A stretch of 64,000 bases of DNA from Solirubrobacterales bacterium (GCA_025963965.1 JAOPZS010000134.1:1-64000), one strand, 5' to 3'; shown: positions 37,060-46,222, counted from the first letter of the stretch. Made by a program: numbers and translations. The notes: generated by a model from the sequence alone, not told the origin.

Positions 37060-38280
37060 ATGTTGAGGGTCGCCGAGCAGTACTACGGCAGCGACACGGG
37101 ACGCCAGCGGCGGGCCAACGAGGACTCGTTGATGGTTCGCTCGCCGCTGTTCGTGGTCGCAGACGGCATGGGCGGGGCGCAGGCCGGCGAGGTCGCCTCG
37201 CAGCTCGCTGCCGAGACCTTCCAGGCCGGGCTGCCCGGGTCGGGCGAGCCGGAGGCGGCTCTCGAGGAGCTCGCGCAGGAGGCCAACGCGCGCATCCACG
37301 AGCTCTCCCACGCGAACGCCGAGCAGGCCGGGATGGGCACGACGCTGACCGCCGTGTACGTCGGTGAGCGCGAGGTGGCGATCGCCCACGTCGGCGACAG
37401 CCGCGCTTACTGCCTGCGCGACGGGGAGCTGCTGCGGCTGACCGACGACCACTCGCTGGTCGACGAGCTGATGCGCCAGGGACGCCTCACGCCGGAGGAA
37501 GCCGTCGAGCATCCCCAGCGCTCGGTGATCACGCGCGCGCTCGGCATCGAAGGCACGGTCGACGTCGACACCCGCTCGTTCCGCGGGCTCGCCGGCGACG
37601 TCTACCTGATCTGCAGCGACGGCCTGACGACGATGATCTCCGAGGAGCGGATCGCCGAGCTGCTGCGTTCGACTCCCCGCCTGCGCGAGGCCGGCGAGGC
37701 GCTGATCGCGGCCGCCAACGAGGCCGGCGGCCGCGACAACATCACCGTCGTGCTGCTGCGCCTCGAGGAGGTCGGCGGCGACGGTGCCGTGGCCGAGCAG
37801 GCGACACTGACCGGCCTGCCGGCGGTCCGCCCCGGGGGCGCCGCGGCGCAGCCGGCCGAAGCGCCGTCCGGGCCGTCGACCGAGGCCTACACCGCACCGG
37901 CGACGGCGGCGCCGCGCCGACCGCGCACGGGCCCCGTCCGAGCCCCTGCAGCGCGACGCCGACCCCGCCTCCAGGCCCGGCGCGTCGGACTGCTCGCGGG
38001 GGTGCTCGCCGTGCTCGCGCTGATCGGCGGGGGCGCGTTCCTCGCGCTGCAGTCGGTGTACTTCATCGGCACGAACGAACGCGGCCTCGTGACGCTCTAC
38101 CAGGGCGTTCCCCTCGAGCTCCCGGGGAACATCGCGCTCTACAGCAGCCAGTACGTCTCGGGCGTCGGCGCCTCGACGCTCAGCGCTCAGCGCCGCAGCA
38201 CGCTGCTCGACCACACGCTGCGCTCGGAAGCGAAGGCCGCTTCGCTGATCCGCAGCCTCGAACTCGACCAACTCGAATGA
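37060..38280 (+). CDS. pstP: PP2C-type Ser/Thr protein phosphatase PstP
   Basis: A 406-residue membrane-anchored phosphatase starting at the ATG at 37060. The PP2C core (residues ~1-240) has GRQRRANEDSLMV, FVVADGMGGAQAGEVAS, MGTTLTAVYV, IAHVGDSRAYCLRDG, LICSDGLTTMI and GGRDNITVVLL, giving the Asp ligands for two Mn/Mg ions. A Pro/Ala/Arg linker leads to one membrane helix (LLAGVLAVLALIGGGAFLAL) and a ~70-residue exterior tail. It reverses phosphorylation by the cluster's kinases. Glutamates are nearly all GAG inside and GAA in the exterior tail. Confidence 0.93.
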   Translation: MLRVAEQYYGSDTGRQRRANEDSLMVRSPLFVVADGMGGAQAGEVASQLAAETFQAGLPGSGEPEAALEELAQEANARIHELSHANAEQAGMGTTLTAVYVGEREVAIAHVGDSRAYCLRDGELLRLTDDHSLVDELMRQGRLTPEEAVEHPQRSVITRALGIEGTVDVDTRSFRGLAGDVYLICSDGLTTMISEERIAELLRSTPRLREAGEALIAAANEAGGRDNITVVLLRLEEVGGDGAVAEQATLTGLPAVRPGGAAAQPAEAPSGPSTEAYTAPATAAPRRPRTGPVRAPAARRRPRLQARRVGLLAGVLAVLALIGGGAFLALQSVYFIGTNERGLVTLYQGVPLELPGNIALYSSQYVSGVGASTLSAQRRSTLLDHTLRSEAKAASLIRSLELDQLE

Positions 38281-38290
38281 GTGCCGCCCG

Positions 38291-39727
38291 GTGAACCGCC
38301 CGATCTTTCGCCTCTACGGCCTCGTGGTCGTGCTGTTCGCGCTGCTCGTCGGGTTCACCTCGCGCTGGACGATCTTCGAAGCGTCCTCGCTGCGCGAAAA
38401 CAAGCTGAACCGCCGGGGGCTGCTCGAGCAGCAGCGCATCGCCCGCGGCCCGATCGTCGCCGCCGACGGCACGGTGCTGGCACGCAGCCATCGCGGCAGC
38501 GAAGGGATCTACGAACGGAGCTATCCGACCGGCAGCCTGTTCGCCAACACCGTCGGCTACTACTTCACGAACCTCGGCAGCACCGGGATCGAGCGTTTCC
38601 GCAGCGCCTACCTGAACGGGCAGACCGACACCGGCGTGCAGGCGATCCTCGACCAGCTGCAGGGGCACAAACCGACGGGCGAGAAGGTCGTCACGACGCT
38701 CGATCCGAAGGCCCAGCGCGTGGCCGACGAAGCCCTCGCCGAACACAAGGGCGCCGTGGTCGCGATGGAACCTCGCAGCGGCGCCGTCACGGTGATGGCC
38801 TCCTCGCCCAGCTACGACCCGAACTCCCTGCGCTCGGCCAAGGCGTTCGAACAGCTCGCGCACGACACGCAGCGCGAGCCGCTCATCAACCGCGCCACCC
38901 AGTTCGGCTACGCGCCCGGGTCGACCTTCAAGGTCGTGACGGCGACCGCCGCGATCGACAGCGGCGCATTCACACCGCAGTCGACGGTCAACGGCCGCGA
39001 CAACGTGCCGATCTCGGGCGTACCGCTGAAAAACGACAACAACGAGAGCTTCGGTGCGCTGTCGCTCGAACAGGGCCTCGCGAAATCGGTCAACACCGTC
39101 TACGCGCAGGTGGCAGAGCGTCTCGGCAAGGCCACGCTGGCGCGCTACATGAGCCGCTTCGGCTTCGACCGCAAGCCGCAGCTCGACTACCCGGCAACGG
39201 AAATGTCGGCGAGCGGGGAGAGCGAAGGCGAAAAGATCGTCCCGCCGACCAGCGAACGGGTCGACGTGGGGCGCATGGGGATCGGCCAGGACAAACTCGC
39301 CGTGACGCCGCTGCAGATGGCAGAGGTCGCCTCGGCGGTCGCCAACCACGGCACCTTGATGGTCCCGCATCTGACCTCGCGAATCGTCAACGCCGAAGGG
39401 CAGACGACCGTGCGGATCGCGCCGCGCGTCCAGTCGAAGGTGATGAAGGGCTCCACGGCGGCCGCCGTGACGTCGATGATGGAAGCCGTCGTCAACGAAG
39501 GCACCGGTGTCTCGGCGCAGATCCCCGGCGTGCAGGTGGCCGGCAAGACGGGCACCGCGGAGACGCAGATCGGCACGGCGATCAACAACGTCTGGTTCAT
39601 CGCCTTCGCGCCTGCCCAGAACCCGCGCGTGGCGATCGCCGTGACCCTGAAGGGCGTGCCCGGGCAGGGCGCGTCGTTCGCCGCCCCCGTCGCACGACAG
39701 GTGATCGAACGGCTGCTCCATGATTGA
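38291..39727 (+). CDS. pbpA: Class B penicillin-binding protein (PbpA-like transpeptidase)
   Basis: A 478-residue protein with an N-terminal anchor (LYGLVVVLFALLVGFTSRWTIF), a short non-catalytic pedestal and a transpeptidase domain. The three active-site motifs are intact: STFK with nucleophile S211, SVN at S266 and KTGTAE at K419. It crosslinks peptidoglycan at the cell surface. The GTG start is ten bases after pstP. In mycobacteria rodA (SEDS transglycosylase) lies between these two genes; it is missing here. Two thirds of the Glu codons are GAA. Confidence 0.92.
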   Translation: MNRPIFRLYGLVVVLFALLVGFTSRWTIFEASSLRENKLNRRGLLEQQRIARGPIVAADGTVLARSHRGSEGIYERSYPTGSLFANTVGYYFTNLGSTGIERFRSAYLNGQTDTGVQAILDQLQGHKPTGEKVVTTLDPKAQRVADEALAEHKGAVVAMEPRSGAVTVMASSPSYDPNSLRSAKAFEQLAHDTQREPLINRATQFGYAPGSTFKVVTATAAIDSGAFTPQSTVNGRDNVPISGVPLKNDNNESFGALSLEQGLAKSVNTVYAQVAERLGKATLARYMSRFGFDRKPQLDYPATEMSASGESEGEKIVPPTSERVDVGRMGIGQDKLAVTPLQMAEVASAVANHGTLMVPHLTSRIVNAEGQTTVRIAPRVQSKVMKGSTAAAVTSMMEAVVNEGTGVSAQIPGVQVAGKTGTAETQIGTAINNVWFIAFAPAQNPRVAIAVTLKGVPGQGASFAAPVARQVIERLLHD

Positions 39728-41651
39728 TCCCGACACGATCATCGACGGGCGCTACCGCGTCCTCTCGCGCCTTGGCTCCGGCGGCATGGCCGAGGTGTAT
39801 CTCGCCCATGATCAGCTGCTCGGCCGCGAGGTCGCCGTCAAGGTCCTTCACCACCACTTCGCCGAAGACCAGGAGTTCGTCGAGCGCTTCAAGCGCGAGG
39901 CCTCGAGCGCCGCGGCGCTGTCGCACCCGAACATAGTCGGCATCTTCGACCGCGGCGAGTGGAACGGGACGTACTACATCGCGATGGAGTACGTCGCCGG
40001 ACGCTCGCTCAAGGCGATCGTCCGTGAAGCCGGGCCGCTCGACCCGGCGGTGGCGATCGACACGGTGATCCAGATCCTCCGCGCCGCACGCTTCGCCCAC
40101 CGCCGTGGCGTGATCCACCGCGACCTGAAGCCCCACAACGTGATCCTCGACGACGAGGGGCGGGCGCGCGTCACCGACTTCGGGATCGCCCGCGCCGGCG
40201 CGTCGGACATGACGCTGACCGGATCGATCATGGGCACCGCGCAGTACCTCTCCCCGGAGCAGGCGCAGGGCTACGCCGTGAGCGCCGCGTCGGACATCTA
40301 CTCCGTCGGCGTGATCCTCTACGAGCTGCTGACCGGGGCCGTCCCGTTCGAGGGGGAGTCGGCCGTCGCGATCGCCTTCAAGCAGGTCTCTGCGACCCCC
40401 CGCCCGCCGAGCGAGCTGAACCCTGGGCTCAGCCCGTCGCTCGACGCGGTCGTGCTGCGGGCGCTCGCCAAGGACCCGATCGAGCGCTACGCCGACGACG
40501 ACGAGCTGATCAACGCGCTGGAGGCCGAGCGCGCGACGCTCCCCGCCCATGGCGCCCCCGTCGACGGCCACCGCTACGGGGCCGGCCCGGCTTCCTACGA
40601 GCCGCCGACCGGCGTCATGCTCGCCGCGCCCGCGGCGTACCTCGAGGACTATCCGCCGCCCGAGGAGGAGGAGCGCCGCCGCAACAAACGGTTCCTGTGG
40701 TGGGGCCTCGCCGCGCTGGCGATCGCAGGCGCTGCGGTCGCCGCCGTGCTGCTGCTCTCGCCGGCCGGGAAAGTGACGGTGCCCGACGTCGCCGGGCTCA
40801 GCGAACAGGCGGCCAGCTCGAGATTGCGTCATGCCGGGCTCGAACCGGTTCCCTCGCTGCAGCCGAGCTCGACCGTGCCGAGCGGTCTCGTCATCAGCCA
40901 GAGCCCGGCCGCGGGGGCGAGGGTCGAAAAGGGCCGCAAGGTCGGCATCGTCGTCTCCGGCGGTCCCGCCAGCGCGCCGGTCGTCGACGTCGAAGGCCTG
41001 AGCGCCGGGGAAGCCGTGGCGAAGCTCCGAAAAGCCGGTTTCAAGCCAAGGACGACGAAGGAAACCAGCTCGACGGTCGCGGCCGGGAAGGTGATCGCGA
41101 CGAACCCCACGGCCGGCACCGAGAAGCAGCTCGGCAGCCCTGTCGTCGTGATCGTCTCGAGCGGACCCGCCCCCGTGAAGGTCCCCGACGTGATCGGGCA
41201 GTCCCAGTCCGCGGCCGAAGGCACGCTGAGGAACGCCGGCCTGACCGTCGGCACGGTGGCCAAGCGCACCTCCTCCGCGCAGGCCCCCGGCACGGTGCTG
41301 GCACAGTCGCCGGCGACGGGAACGTCGGTCAAGGCCGAAAGCAAGGTCAACCTCACCGTCGCCCAGGCGCCGAAGGAAATCGCCGTGCCCGACGTCGTCG
41401 GCCAGAGCCAGACACTCGCACTGGTCGCGCTCGGCCAGGCCGGCTTCAAGCCGAAGACGGCCTCCGTCCAGACGAACCAGGCCGCTCAGGTGGGCGTCGT
41501 GCTGCGCCAGAGTCCCGCCGCGGGCTCGAAAGCGCCGAAGGGCTCCGTCGTGACGATCACGGTCGGCGTGCTCGGCCCCGAAACGACGCCGACCCCGCCG
41601 GCGACCACGACGACCACCACACCGGCGCCACCGGCGGCCGCAGGTGGCTGA
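39720..41651 (+). CDS. pknB: PASTA-domain Ser/Thr protein kinase (PknB-like)
   Basis: A 643-residue receptor kinase overlapping the pbpA end. The kinase domain (1-~270) has LGSGGMAEVYLAHD, VAVKVLHHH, HRDLKPHNVILD, VTDFGIARAGA and YLSPEQAQG. After a juxtamembrane acidic patch (PPPEEEERRR), one membrane helix (WWGLAALAIAGAAVAAVLLL) leads to four PASTA repeats (VPDVAGLS, VVDVEGLS, VPDVIGQS, VPDVVGQS), which bind muropeptides or lipid II, and a Thr/Pro tail. It couples wall precursor status to growth. Glu codons: 23 GAG/2 GAA before the helix, 1 GAG/10 GAA after it. Confidence 0.95.
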   Translation: MIDPDTIIDGRYRVLSRLGSGGMAEVYLAHDQLLGREVAVKVLHHHFAEDQEFVERFKREASSAAALSHPNIVGIFDRGEWNGTYYIAMEYVAGRSLKAIVREAGPLDPAVAIDTVIQILRAARFAHRRGVIHRDLKPHNVILDDEGRARVTDFGIARAGASDMTLTGSIMGTAQYLSPEQAQGYAVSAASDIYSVGVILYELLTGAVPFEGESAVAIAFKQVSATPRPPSELNPGLSPSLDAVVLRALAKDPIERYADDDELINALEAERATLPAHGAPVDGHRYGAGPASYEPPTGVMLAAPAAYLEDYPPPEEEERRRNKRFLWWGLAALAIAGAAVAAVLLLSPAGKVTVPDVAGLSEQAASSRLRHAGLEPVPSLQPSSTVPSGLVISQSPAAGARVEKGRKVGIVVSGGPASAPVVDVEGLSAGEAVAKLRKAGFKPRTTKETSSTVAAGKVIATNPTAGTEKQLGSPVVVIVSSGPAPVKVPDVIGQSQSAAEGTLRNAGLTVGTVAKRTSSAQAPGTVLAQSPATGTSVKAESKVNLTVAQAPKEIAVPDVVGQSQTLALVALGQAGFKPKTASVQTNQAAQVGVVLRQSPAAGSKAPKGSVVTITVGVLGPETTPTPPATTTTTTPAPPAAAGG

Positions 41652-42699
41652 CGTGGCCGCGACAGGCGCGGCCGGCTCGCCCGGCACGGCGGTCTCGACC
41701 CTGCGTGTCGCGGTGCTCGCCGGTGGACGCTCCTCCGAGCACGACGTCTCGCTGTCCTCCGCGGCGGCGGTGCGCGACGGCCTGCTCGCTGCCGGCCATG
41801 AAGTCACGGCGATCGAGATCGGTCGCGACGGCGTGTGGCGTCGTGACGGCTCCGTCGTGTCGGTGACGCCCGGTGAGGGGCTCGCCGGCGCCGACGTCGC
41901 GTTTGCCGCCCTGCACGGGCCCTACGGCGAGGACGGGTCGATCCAGGGGATGCTCGAGACGCTCGGCGTGCCGTACGTCGGTGCGGGCGTGGCGGCTTCC
42001 GCCGTGTGCATGGACAAGGTGCTGTTCAAGGACCTGATGGCAACGCTCGGGCTGCCGCAGGTCGGGTATGCGGGCATCCGCGAGGAGCAGTTCGCGGAGG
42101 ATCCCGCCGCCGCGATCGGCCGCGCCGCCGCCGTCGGGCTGCCGTCGTTCGTCAAGCCGGCTCACCTCGGCTCGTCGGTCGGCATCGTCAAGGTCGCCGA
42201 CCGCGAGCATCTCGGCGCGGCTCTGCGCGTCGCGTTCTCCCACGACGCGCTGGCGATCGTCGAGGCTGCGGCCGGCGGCGTGGAGATCGAGTGCGGCGTG
42301 CTCGAGGCGCCGACAGGCGAGCGACCCCGGGCGCTCGCCTCCGAGCCGGGGGAGATCGTCTACCAGGGCGAGTTCTACGACTACGCCGCCAAGTACACCC
42401 CGGGCGCGATGGAGCTGCTGATCCCGCCGCGGATCTCCGCGTCCGCCCTCGCGCGGGTTCGCGCGCTGGCCCTGAGGACGTTCGAGGCCGTCGGCTGCGA
42501 GGGCCTGGCCCGCGTCGACTTCTTCGTCGACGGCGAGGAGGTGCTCGTCAACGAGCTCAACACGATGCCCGGCTTCACGCCGACGAGCGTCTACGCGAAG
42601 CTGCTCGACGCCTCCGGCGTTCCTTACCCGACGCTCGTCGATCGGCTCTGCCGGCTCGCGATCGAGCGCCACGCGCGCCAGGCCGGCCGGCGCAACTGA
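41644..42699 (+). CDS. ddl: D-alanine--D-alanine ligase
   Basis: A 351-residue ATP-grasp ligase making the D-Ala-D-Ala terminus of peptidoglycan stem peptides. Motifs: VLAGGRSSEHDVSLSSA, ALHGPYGEDGSIQGMLE, YVGAGVAASAVCMDKVLFK, FVKPAHLGSSVGIVKV, ECGVLE and the Mg-binding FVDGEEVLVNELNTMPGFTPTSVY. It starts at GTG 41644 overlapping the kinase stop; GTG 41653 is an alternative. Direct coupling of ddl to a PASTA kinase places precursor synthesis in the same transcript as its sensor. Confidence 0.95.
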   Translation: MADVAATGAAGSPGTAVSTLRVAVLAGGRSSEHDVSLSSAAAVRDGLLAAGHEVTAIEIGRDGVWRRDGSVVSVTPGEGLAGADVAFAALHGPYGEDGSIQGMLETLGVPYVGAGVAASAVCMDKVLFKDLMATLGLPQVGYAGIREEQFAEDPAAAIGRAAAVGLPSFVKPAHLGSSVGIVKVADREHLGAALRVAFSHDALAIVEAAAGGVEIECGVLEAPTGERPRALASEPGEIVYQGEFYDYAAKYTPGAMELLIPPRISASALARVRALALRTFEAVGCEGLARVDFFVDGEEVLVNELNTMPGFTPTSVYAKLLDASGVPYPTLVDRLCRLAIERHARQAGRRN

Positions 42700-42713
42700 C
42701 CCGTCCGTGCGTG

Positions 42714-42731
42714 CGAGCGCCGGAGCGCTCG
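42714..42731. terminator. Bidirectional hairpin between ddl and the third kinase gene
   Basis: CGAGCGC at 42714-42720 and GCGCTCG at 42725-42731 pair around CGGA in the 39-base gap between two convergent stops, so it can serve both. Confidence 0.5.
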
Positions 42732-42738
42732 GGCGCCG

Positions 42739-44307
42739 TCACCTGAAAAGCGTGATGTCGGCGATCGTCGCCGACTGGCTGTGTGGGGGAAGCGTCGTCA
42801 TCCACACCAGGTAGTAGCGGTGGCGCCCGCCGAGACGGGCCAGGCCGATACGTTCGCCGTCGCGGACATGGGAGCTGGCGCCGACCGGCCCTTTCCAGCC
42901 ACGCGAGGCGAGCGACGCCGGGTCGCCGAACGGCAACGTGAGATCGACCTTGTCGGCGACGTAGACCTGCACGGCGAAGCCGGGCGTCGGCGTCTGGAGC
43001 TCGATGCCGCGTCCGACGACGCCGGGGGAGGCATCGAGGTACACGCCCAGGCCGGTGCCGCCCGCCTTGCGCAGGGTGCCTTCGTAGTAGCGCTCCGTGC
43101 TCCACGTCGTGCTCGGGTCGCTGTCGACGACATTGCTGATCAGGTCGCGGTTTTCGGGGCCGGTGCCGAACGGGTTGTAGCCGTGCGCGGAGGACTGCCC
43201 GAGCGGCACGGCGACGAGCCCGGCCTTCGAGCCGGCGCCGGGTGCCACGCCGGTGCCGCGGTGGGCGTTTTCGCTGGCGAGAAACCCGAAGATCACGACG
43301 ATCGCCACGAGCAGGGCGAGCGAGGCGAGCCAGCGGGCCCGGTGGCGGGTCCGCCAGGGCAGCCGCCGCCGGGCACGGCCGCTCAGGCTGCGCAGCACCG
43401 TCGTCACCTCGCCGGTCGTCTGGCCGGTGCGGGAGGCCTCGATCGCCAGAACGTTTTCGAGGTCGGCGGTCATCGCCGCCGCGTCGGGGTAACGGTGGGC
43501 GAGGTCCTTGGCGACGGCGCGATCGACGACCGACGCGGTCGCTGCGGAAATCTCCGGACGGCGCGCCTGCACGTCGGGCAGCTCCTCGCGGACGTGGCGC
43601 ATCGCCACCGCAACCGGCGAGTCGCCGTGGAACGGGACGTCGCCGGTCAACATCTCGTAGAGCACGATGCCGAGCGAGTACAGGTCCGACTGCGGCGTGA
43701 CCGGCTGGCCGAGGGCCTGCTCCGGGGACACGTAGTCGGTCGTCCCGAGCACACGCCCGGCCATCGTCAGGCCCTCCTCGCTGAGCGAGCGGGCGATGCC
43801 GAAGTCGGTGATCTTCGCGCCCCCCTCGGGGTCGATCAGGATGTTGTGGGGCTTGACGTCGCGATGCACGATCTGGCACTCGTGAGCGGCGCCGAGGGCG
43901 CGGGCGATCTCGATTGCGTACGCGAGCGCCTGCGGGATCTCGAGCGGGCCGCCGCGCCGGATCACGCCCTTCAGCGTCTCGCCGTCGACGAATTCGAGGA
44001 CGATGTACGGCGTCCCGGCGGCCCCGTCGTGGCCGTCCGCCACCCGCTCCTCCTCGGGCAGCGGCTCCTCGCCGGCGTCGATCACGGACACCACGTTCGG
44101 GTGGTTCAGCTGCGCGATCGAACGCGCCTCGCGGCGGAAGCGCTCGAGTTGGTCGGAGTCGCTTGCGATCTCCCGGTGCATCAGCTTGATCGCGACCGGC
44201 CGCTCGAGCACCGTGTCGAACGCCCTGTAGACGGTCGACATGCCGCCGCGGCCGATCACCGCGTCGAGCCTGTAGCGTCCGCCGATCAGGGTGCCAACAG
44301 CTGCCAT
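42739..44307 (-). CDS. Ser/Thr protein kinase with extracellular discoidin-like sandwich domain
   Basis: A 522-residue receptor kinase. The catalytic domain (~10-285) has IGRGGMSTVYRAFD, VAIKLMHRE, HRDVKPHNILID, ITDFGIARSLS and YVSPEQALG, all intact. A membrane helix (WLASLALLVAIVVIFGFLA) lies near 345-365. The exterior (~385-522) is a beta-rich domain starting at YNPFGTG with DLISNVVDSDPSTTWST and ending ATIADITLF; the same pattern occurs in the protein at 60896-61924. It resembles the extracellular sugar-binding-type domain at the end of mycobacterial MviN. Ligand is unknown. Confidence 0.88.
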   Translation of the reverse strand: MAAVGTLIGGRYRLDAVIGRGGMSTVYRAFDTVLERPVAIKLMHREIASDSDQLERFRREARSIAQLNHPNVVSVIDAGEEPLPEEERVADGHDGAAGTPYIVLEFVDGETLKGVIRRGGPLEIPQALAYAIEIARALGAAHECQIVHRDVKPHNILIDPEGGAKITDFGIARSLSEEGLTMAGRVLGTTDYVSPEQALGQPVTPQSDLYSLGIVLYEMLTGDVPFHGDSPVAVAMRHVREELPDVQARRPEISAATASVVDRAVAKDLAHRYPDAAAMTADLENVLAIEASRTGQTTGEVTTVLRSLSGRARRRLPWRTRHRARWLASLALLVAIVVIFGFLASENAHRGTGVAPGAGSKAGLVAVPLGQSSAHGYNPFGTGPENRDLISNVVDSDPSTTWSTERYYEGTLRKAGGTGLGVYLDASPGVVGRGIELQTPTPGFAVQVYVADKVDLTLPFGDPASLASRGWKGPVGASSHVRDGERIGLARLGGRHRYYLVWMTTLPPHSQSATIADITLFR

Positions 44308-44377
44308 CGCAGCCCTATTGTGGGGGTCGCAGCCGCAGGAGGCCTAGTGCTGCCGGGTGGCTCGGCAACGCCCCGGC

Positions 44378-45043
44378 TCAGCCGGCGGCATTCTCCGCCG
44401 GCTCACGGGGCCCCCGCCGCCGGCGTGCGATCCAGTAGACGACGGCGACGACGACGAGGGCGGCGATCGCGTAGTCGACGTACTTGAAGTTCGTGCTGAC
44501 TTCCTTCCATTCGCTGCCGATGGCTTCCCCGGCGATCGCGAGACCCAGCACCCAGGGCACGCAGCCGGCGAGCGTGAGCAGCGTGAAGCGCATGAACGGC
44601 ATCTTCGCGACGCCGGCCGGGAGGGAGATGAACGTGCGGATGATCGGCAGCATGCGGCTGAAGAAGATCGCCCGGTCGCCGTATCTCGCGAACCAGCGAT
44701 CCGCCCATTCGATGTGGCTCGGCTTGATGTGCAGCCAGTGGCCATGACGTTCGACCAGCTCGAGGCGCCCGGCACGTCCCACCCCATAGGCGATCCACGA
44801 GCCCACCAGGTTGCCGAGCACGCCCGCGACGACGATCCCCACGAGGGTCAGGTGGTGGTGGGGGTGGCTCGCTCCGGGATCGGCGACTGCGAACCCTGCG
44901 AACAGCATCGTCGCCTCCGAGGGGATCGGGATGCAGGCGCTCTCGGCCACCATCAGCACGAAGATCGCCGGCAGGCCCGCGTCGCGGACGAAATGCCAGG
45001 CGGTGTTGATGAGCGACTCCGATATCGAGGCGAGGACCAGCAC
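44378..45043 (-). CDS. DedA family membrane protein
   Basis: A 221-residue polytopic protein from the GTG at 45043. It shows the DedA features LPAIFVLMVAESACIPIPSE, GNLVGSWIAYGVGRAGR, FFSRMLPIIRTFISLPAGVAKM and AGCVPWVLGLAIAGEAIG. DedA proteins are implicated in recycling undecaprenyl phosphate or phospholipid scrambling, which would fit between wall and exopolysaccharide gene clusters. A TATCGT element ten bases before the GTG supports this start over the much longer open frame upstream. Confidence 0.87.
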   Translation of the reverse strand: MLVLASISESLINTAWHFVRDAGLPAIFVLMVAESACIPIPSEATMLFAGFAVADPGASHPHHHLTLVGIVVAGVLGNLVGSWIAYGVGRAGRLELVERHGHWLHIKPSHIEWADRWFARYGDRAIFFSRMLPIIRTFISLPAGVAKMPFMRFTLLTLAGCVPWVLGLAIAGEAIGSEWKEVSTNFKYVDYAIAALVVVAVVYWIARRRRGPREPAENAAG

Positions 45044-45142
45044 GGGCCGGCCAACGATACAGACCGGCCTTCCCGTGCGGATGAGAATTCCCTCGCGCCG
45101 CGCACGGGATCGCTCGCCGCCTGCCGGTAGCGTCCGTCGGCG

Positions 45143-46204
45143 ATGCGCGTCTGGATCGACCTCACGAACAGTCCCCACGTGCTCGTCATGCGACCCGTGA
45201 TCGAGCGCCTGCGCGCGGAGGGCCACGAGGTCGACGTGACCGCCCGGGACTTCGCCCAGACGCTCGAGCTGTGCGATCGCCTCGGCATCGAGCACACGGC
45301 GATCGGGCATCACCGCGGCGGCCGCCTGGGCGCCAAGGCGACCGGGCTGGCCTCGCGCACGGCGGCGCTCGTGCGCTGGGCGCGACGGCACCACCGGTTC
45401 GACATCGCTCTCGGCCACGGCTCCAACGACGTGACGCTCGCCGCCGCGCTGCTGCGAATCCCGAGCTCGACGATGTTCGACTACGAGTGGGCGGCGGTCC
45501 AGCACAACGTCAACTGCCGCCTCGCGGCGGCCGTCGTCGTGCCCGAGGCGATCCCACCGGAGCGCCTGGATCGCTACGGCGCAGCGGGCAAGCTGCGCCG
45601 CTACCCGGGGCTGAAGGAGGAGTACTACCTGTCGGACTTCGAGCCCGATCCCGGTGTGCCCGCGGAGCTCGGCCTCGACGTCTCGCGGCCGATCGTCGTC
45701 GTGCGCACGCCGCCCGAGCTGGCCCTCTACCACCGCTTCGAGGGGGACGTGTTCGGCGCGGTGATCGAGCGCCTGCGGGCGGCCGGCGAGCAGGACGGCC
45801 TGCAGACCGTGGCCCTGCCGCGCGTGGCGGCACAGCGCGCTCAGCTGGCGGCGATCCCGGGCTTCGTCGTGCCCGAGCGCGCGATCGACGCGCAGTCGCT
45901 GATCGCCGCCGCGGAGCTGGTGATCTCAGCCGGGGGCACGATGAACCGCGAGGCCGTAGCGCTCGGCACGCCCGTCTACACCACCTTCCAGGGACGGCTC
46001 GGGGCAGTCGATGAGCAGTTGATCGCACAGGGCCGGCTGCGCATGCTCGAGGACGCTGCCGCCCTGGAGATCCCGACCGCCGGCGGCGGCGCTCGCGCCC
46101 CGCGCGTGAGGCGCGATCCCGGAGCGCTCGTCGATCTGCTGCTTTCGCCGCTGTCGGGCGCCGGACGCCCCGCCGGCGTCTCAGCCGCGACAGACGCGCC
46201 CTAG
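45143..46204 (+). CDS. DUF354 family GT-B-like protein
   Basis: A 353-residue protein of the DUF354 family, which has a two-domain glycosyltransferase-B/UDP-GlcNAc-epimerase-like fold. Seen are MRVWIDLTNSPHVLVMRPVI, VDVTARDFAQTLELC, LGHGSNDVTLAAALL, FDYEWA, KEEYYLSDFEPD and the C-terminal ISAGGTMNREAVALGTPVYTTFQG, equivalent to a nucleotide-sugar-binding loop. Exact activity is not known, but it opens the polysaccharide locus. TAGCGT ends nine bases before its ATG, implying a very short leader. Confidence 0.78.
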   Translation: MRVWIDLTNSPHVLVMRPVIERLRAEGHEVDVTARDFAQTLELCDRLGIEHTAIGHHRGGRLGAKATGLASRTAALVRWARRHHRFDIALGHGSNDVTLAAALLRIPSSTMFDYEWAAVQHNVNCRLAAAVVVPEAIPPERLDRYGAAGKLRRYPGLKEEYYLSDFEPDPGVPAELGLDVSRPIVVVRTPPELALYHRFEGDVFGAVIERLRAAGEQDGLQTVALPRVAAQRAQLAAIPGFVVPERAIDAQSLIAAAELVISAGGTMNREAVALGTPVYTTFQGRLGAVDEQLIAQGRLRMLEDAAALEIPTAGGGARAPRVRRDPGALVDLLLSPLSGAGRPAGVSAATDAP

Positions 46205-46209
46205 GCGCT

Positions 46210-46215
46210 TACAAT
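46210..46215 (+). promoter_or_regulatory. -10 element (TACAAT) of a leaderless promoter
   Basis: TACAAT, close to the ideal TATAAT, ends seven bases before the ATG at 46223 and lies in a locally AT-rich stretch. Transcription should begin at the start codon of the polysaccharide dehydratase gene. Confidence 0.6.
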
Positions 46216-46222
46216 CTTCAAA

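Noticed and set aside
38281-39723. 480-codon plus-strand frame overlapping pbpA
   Set aside because: It is the +1 shadow frame with Arg-rich composition; the pbpA frame has all three penicillin-binding motifs.
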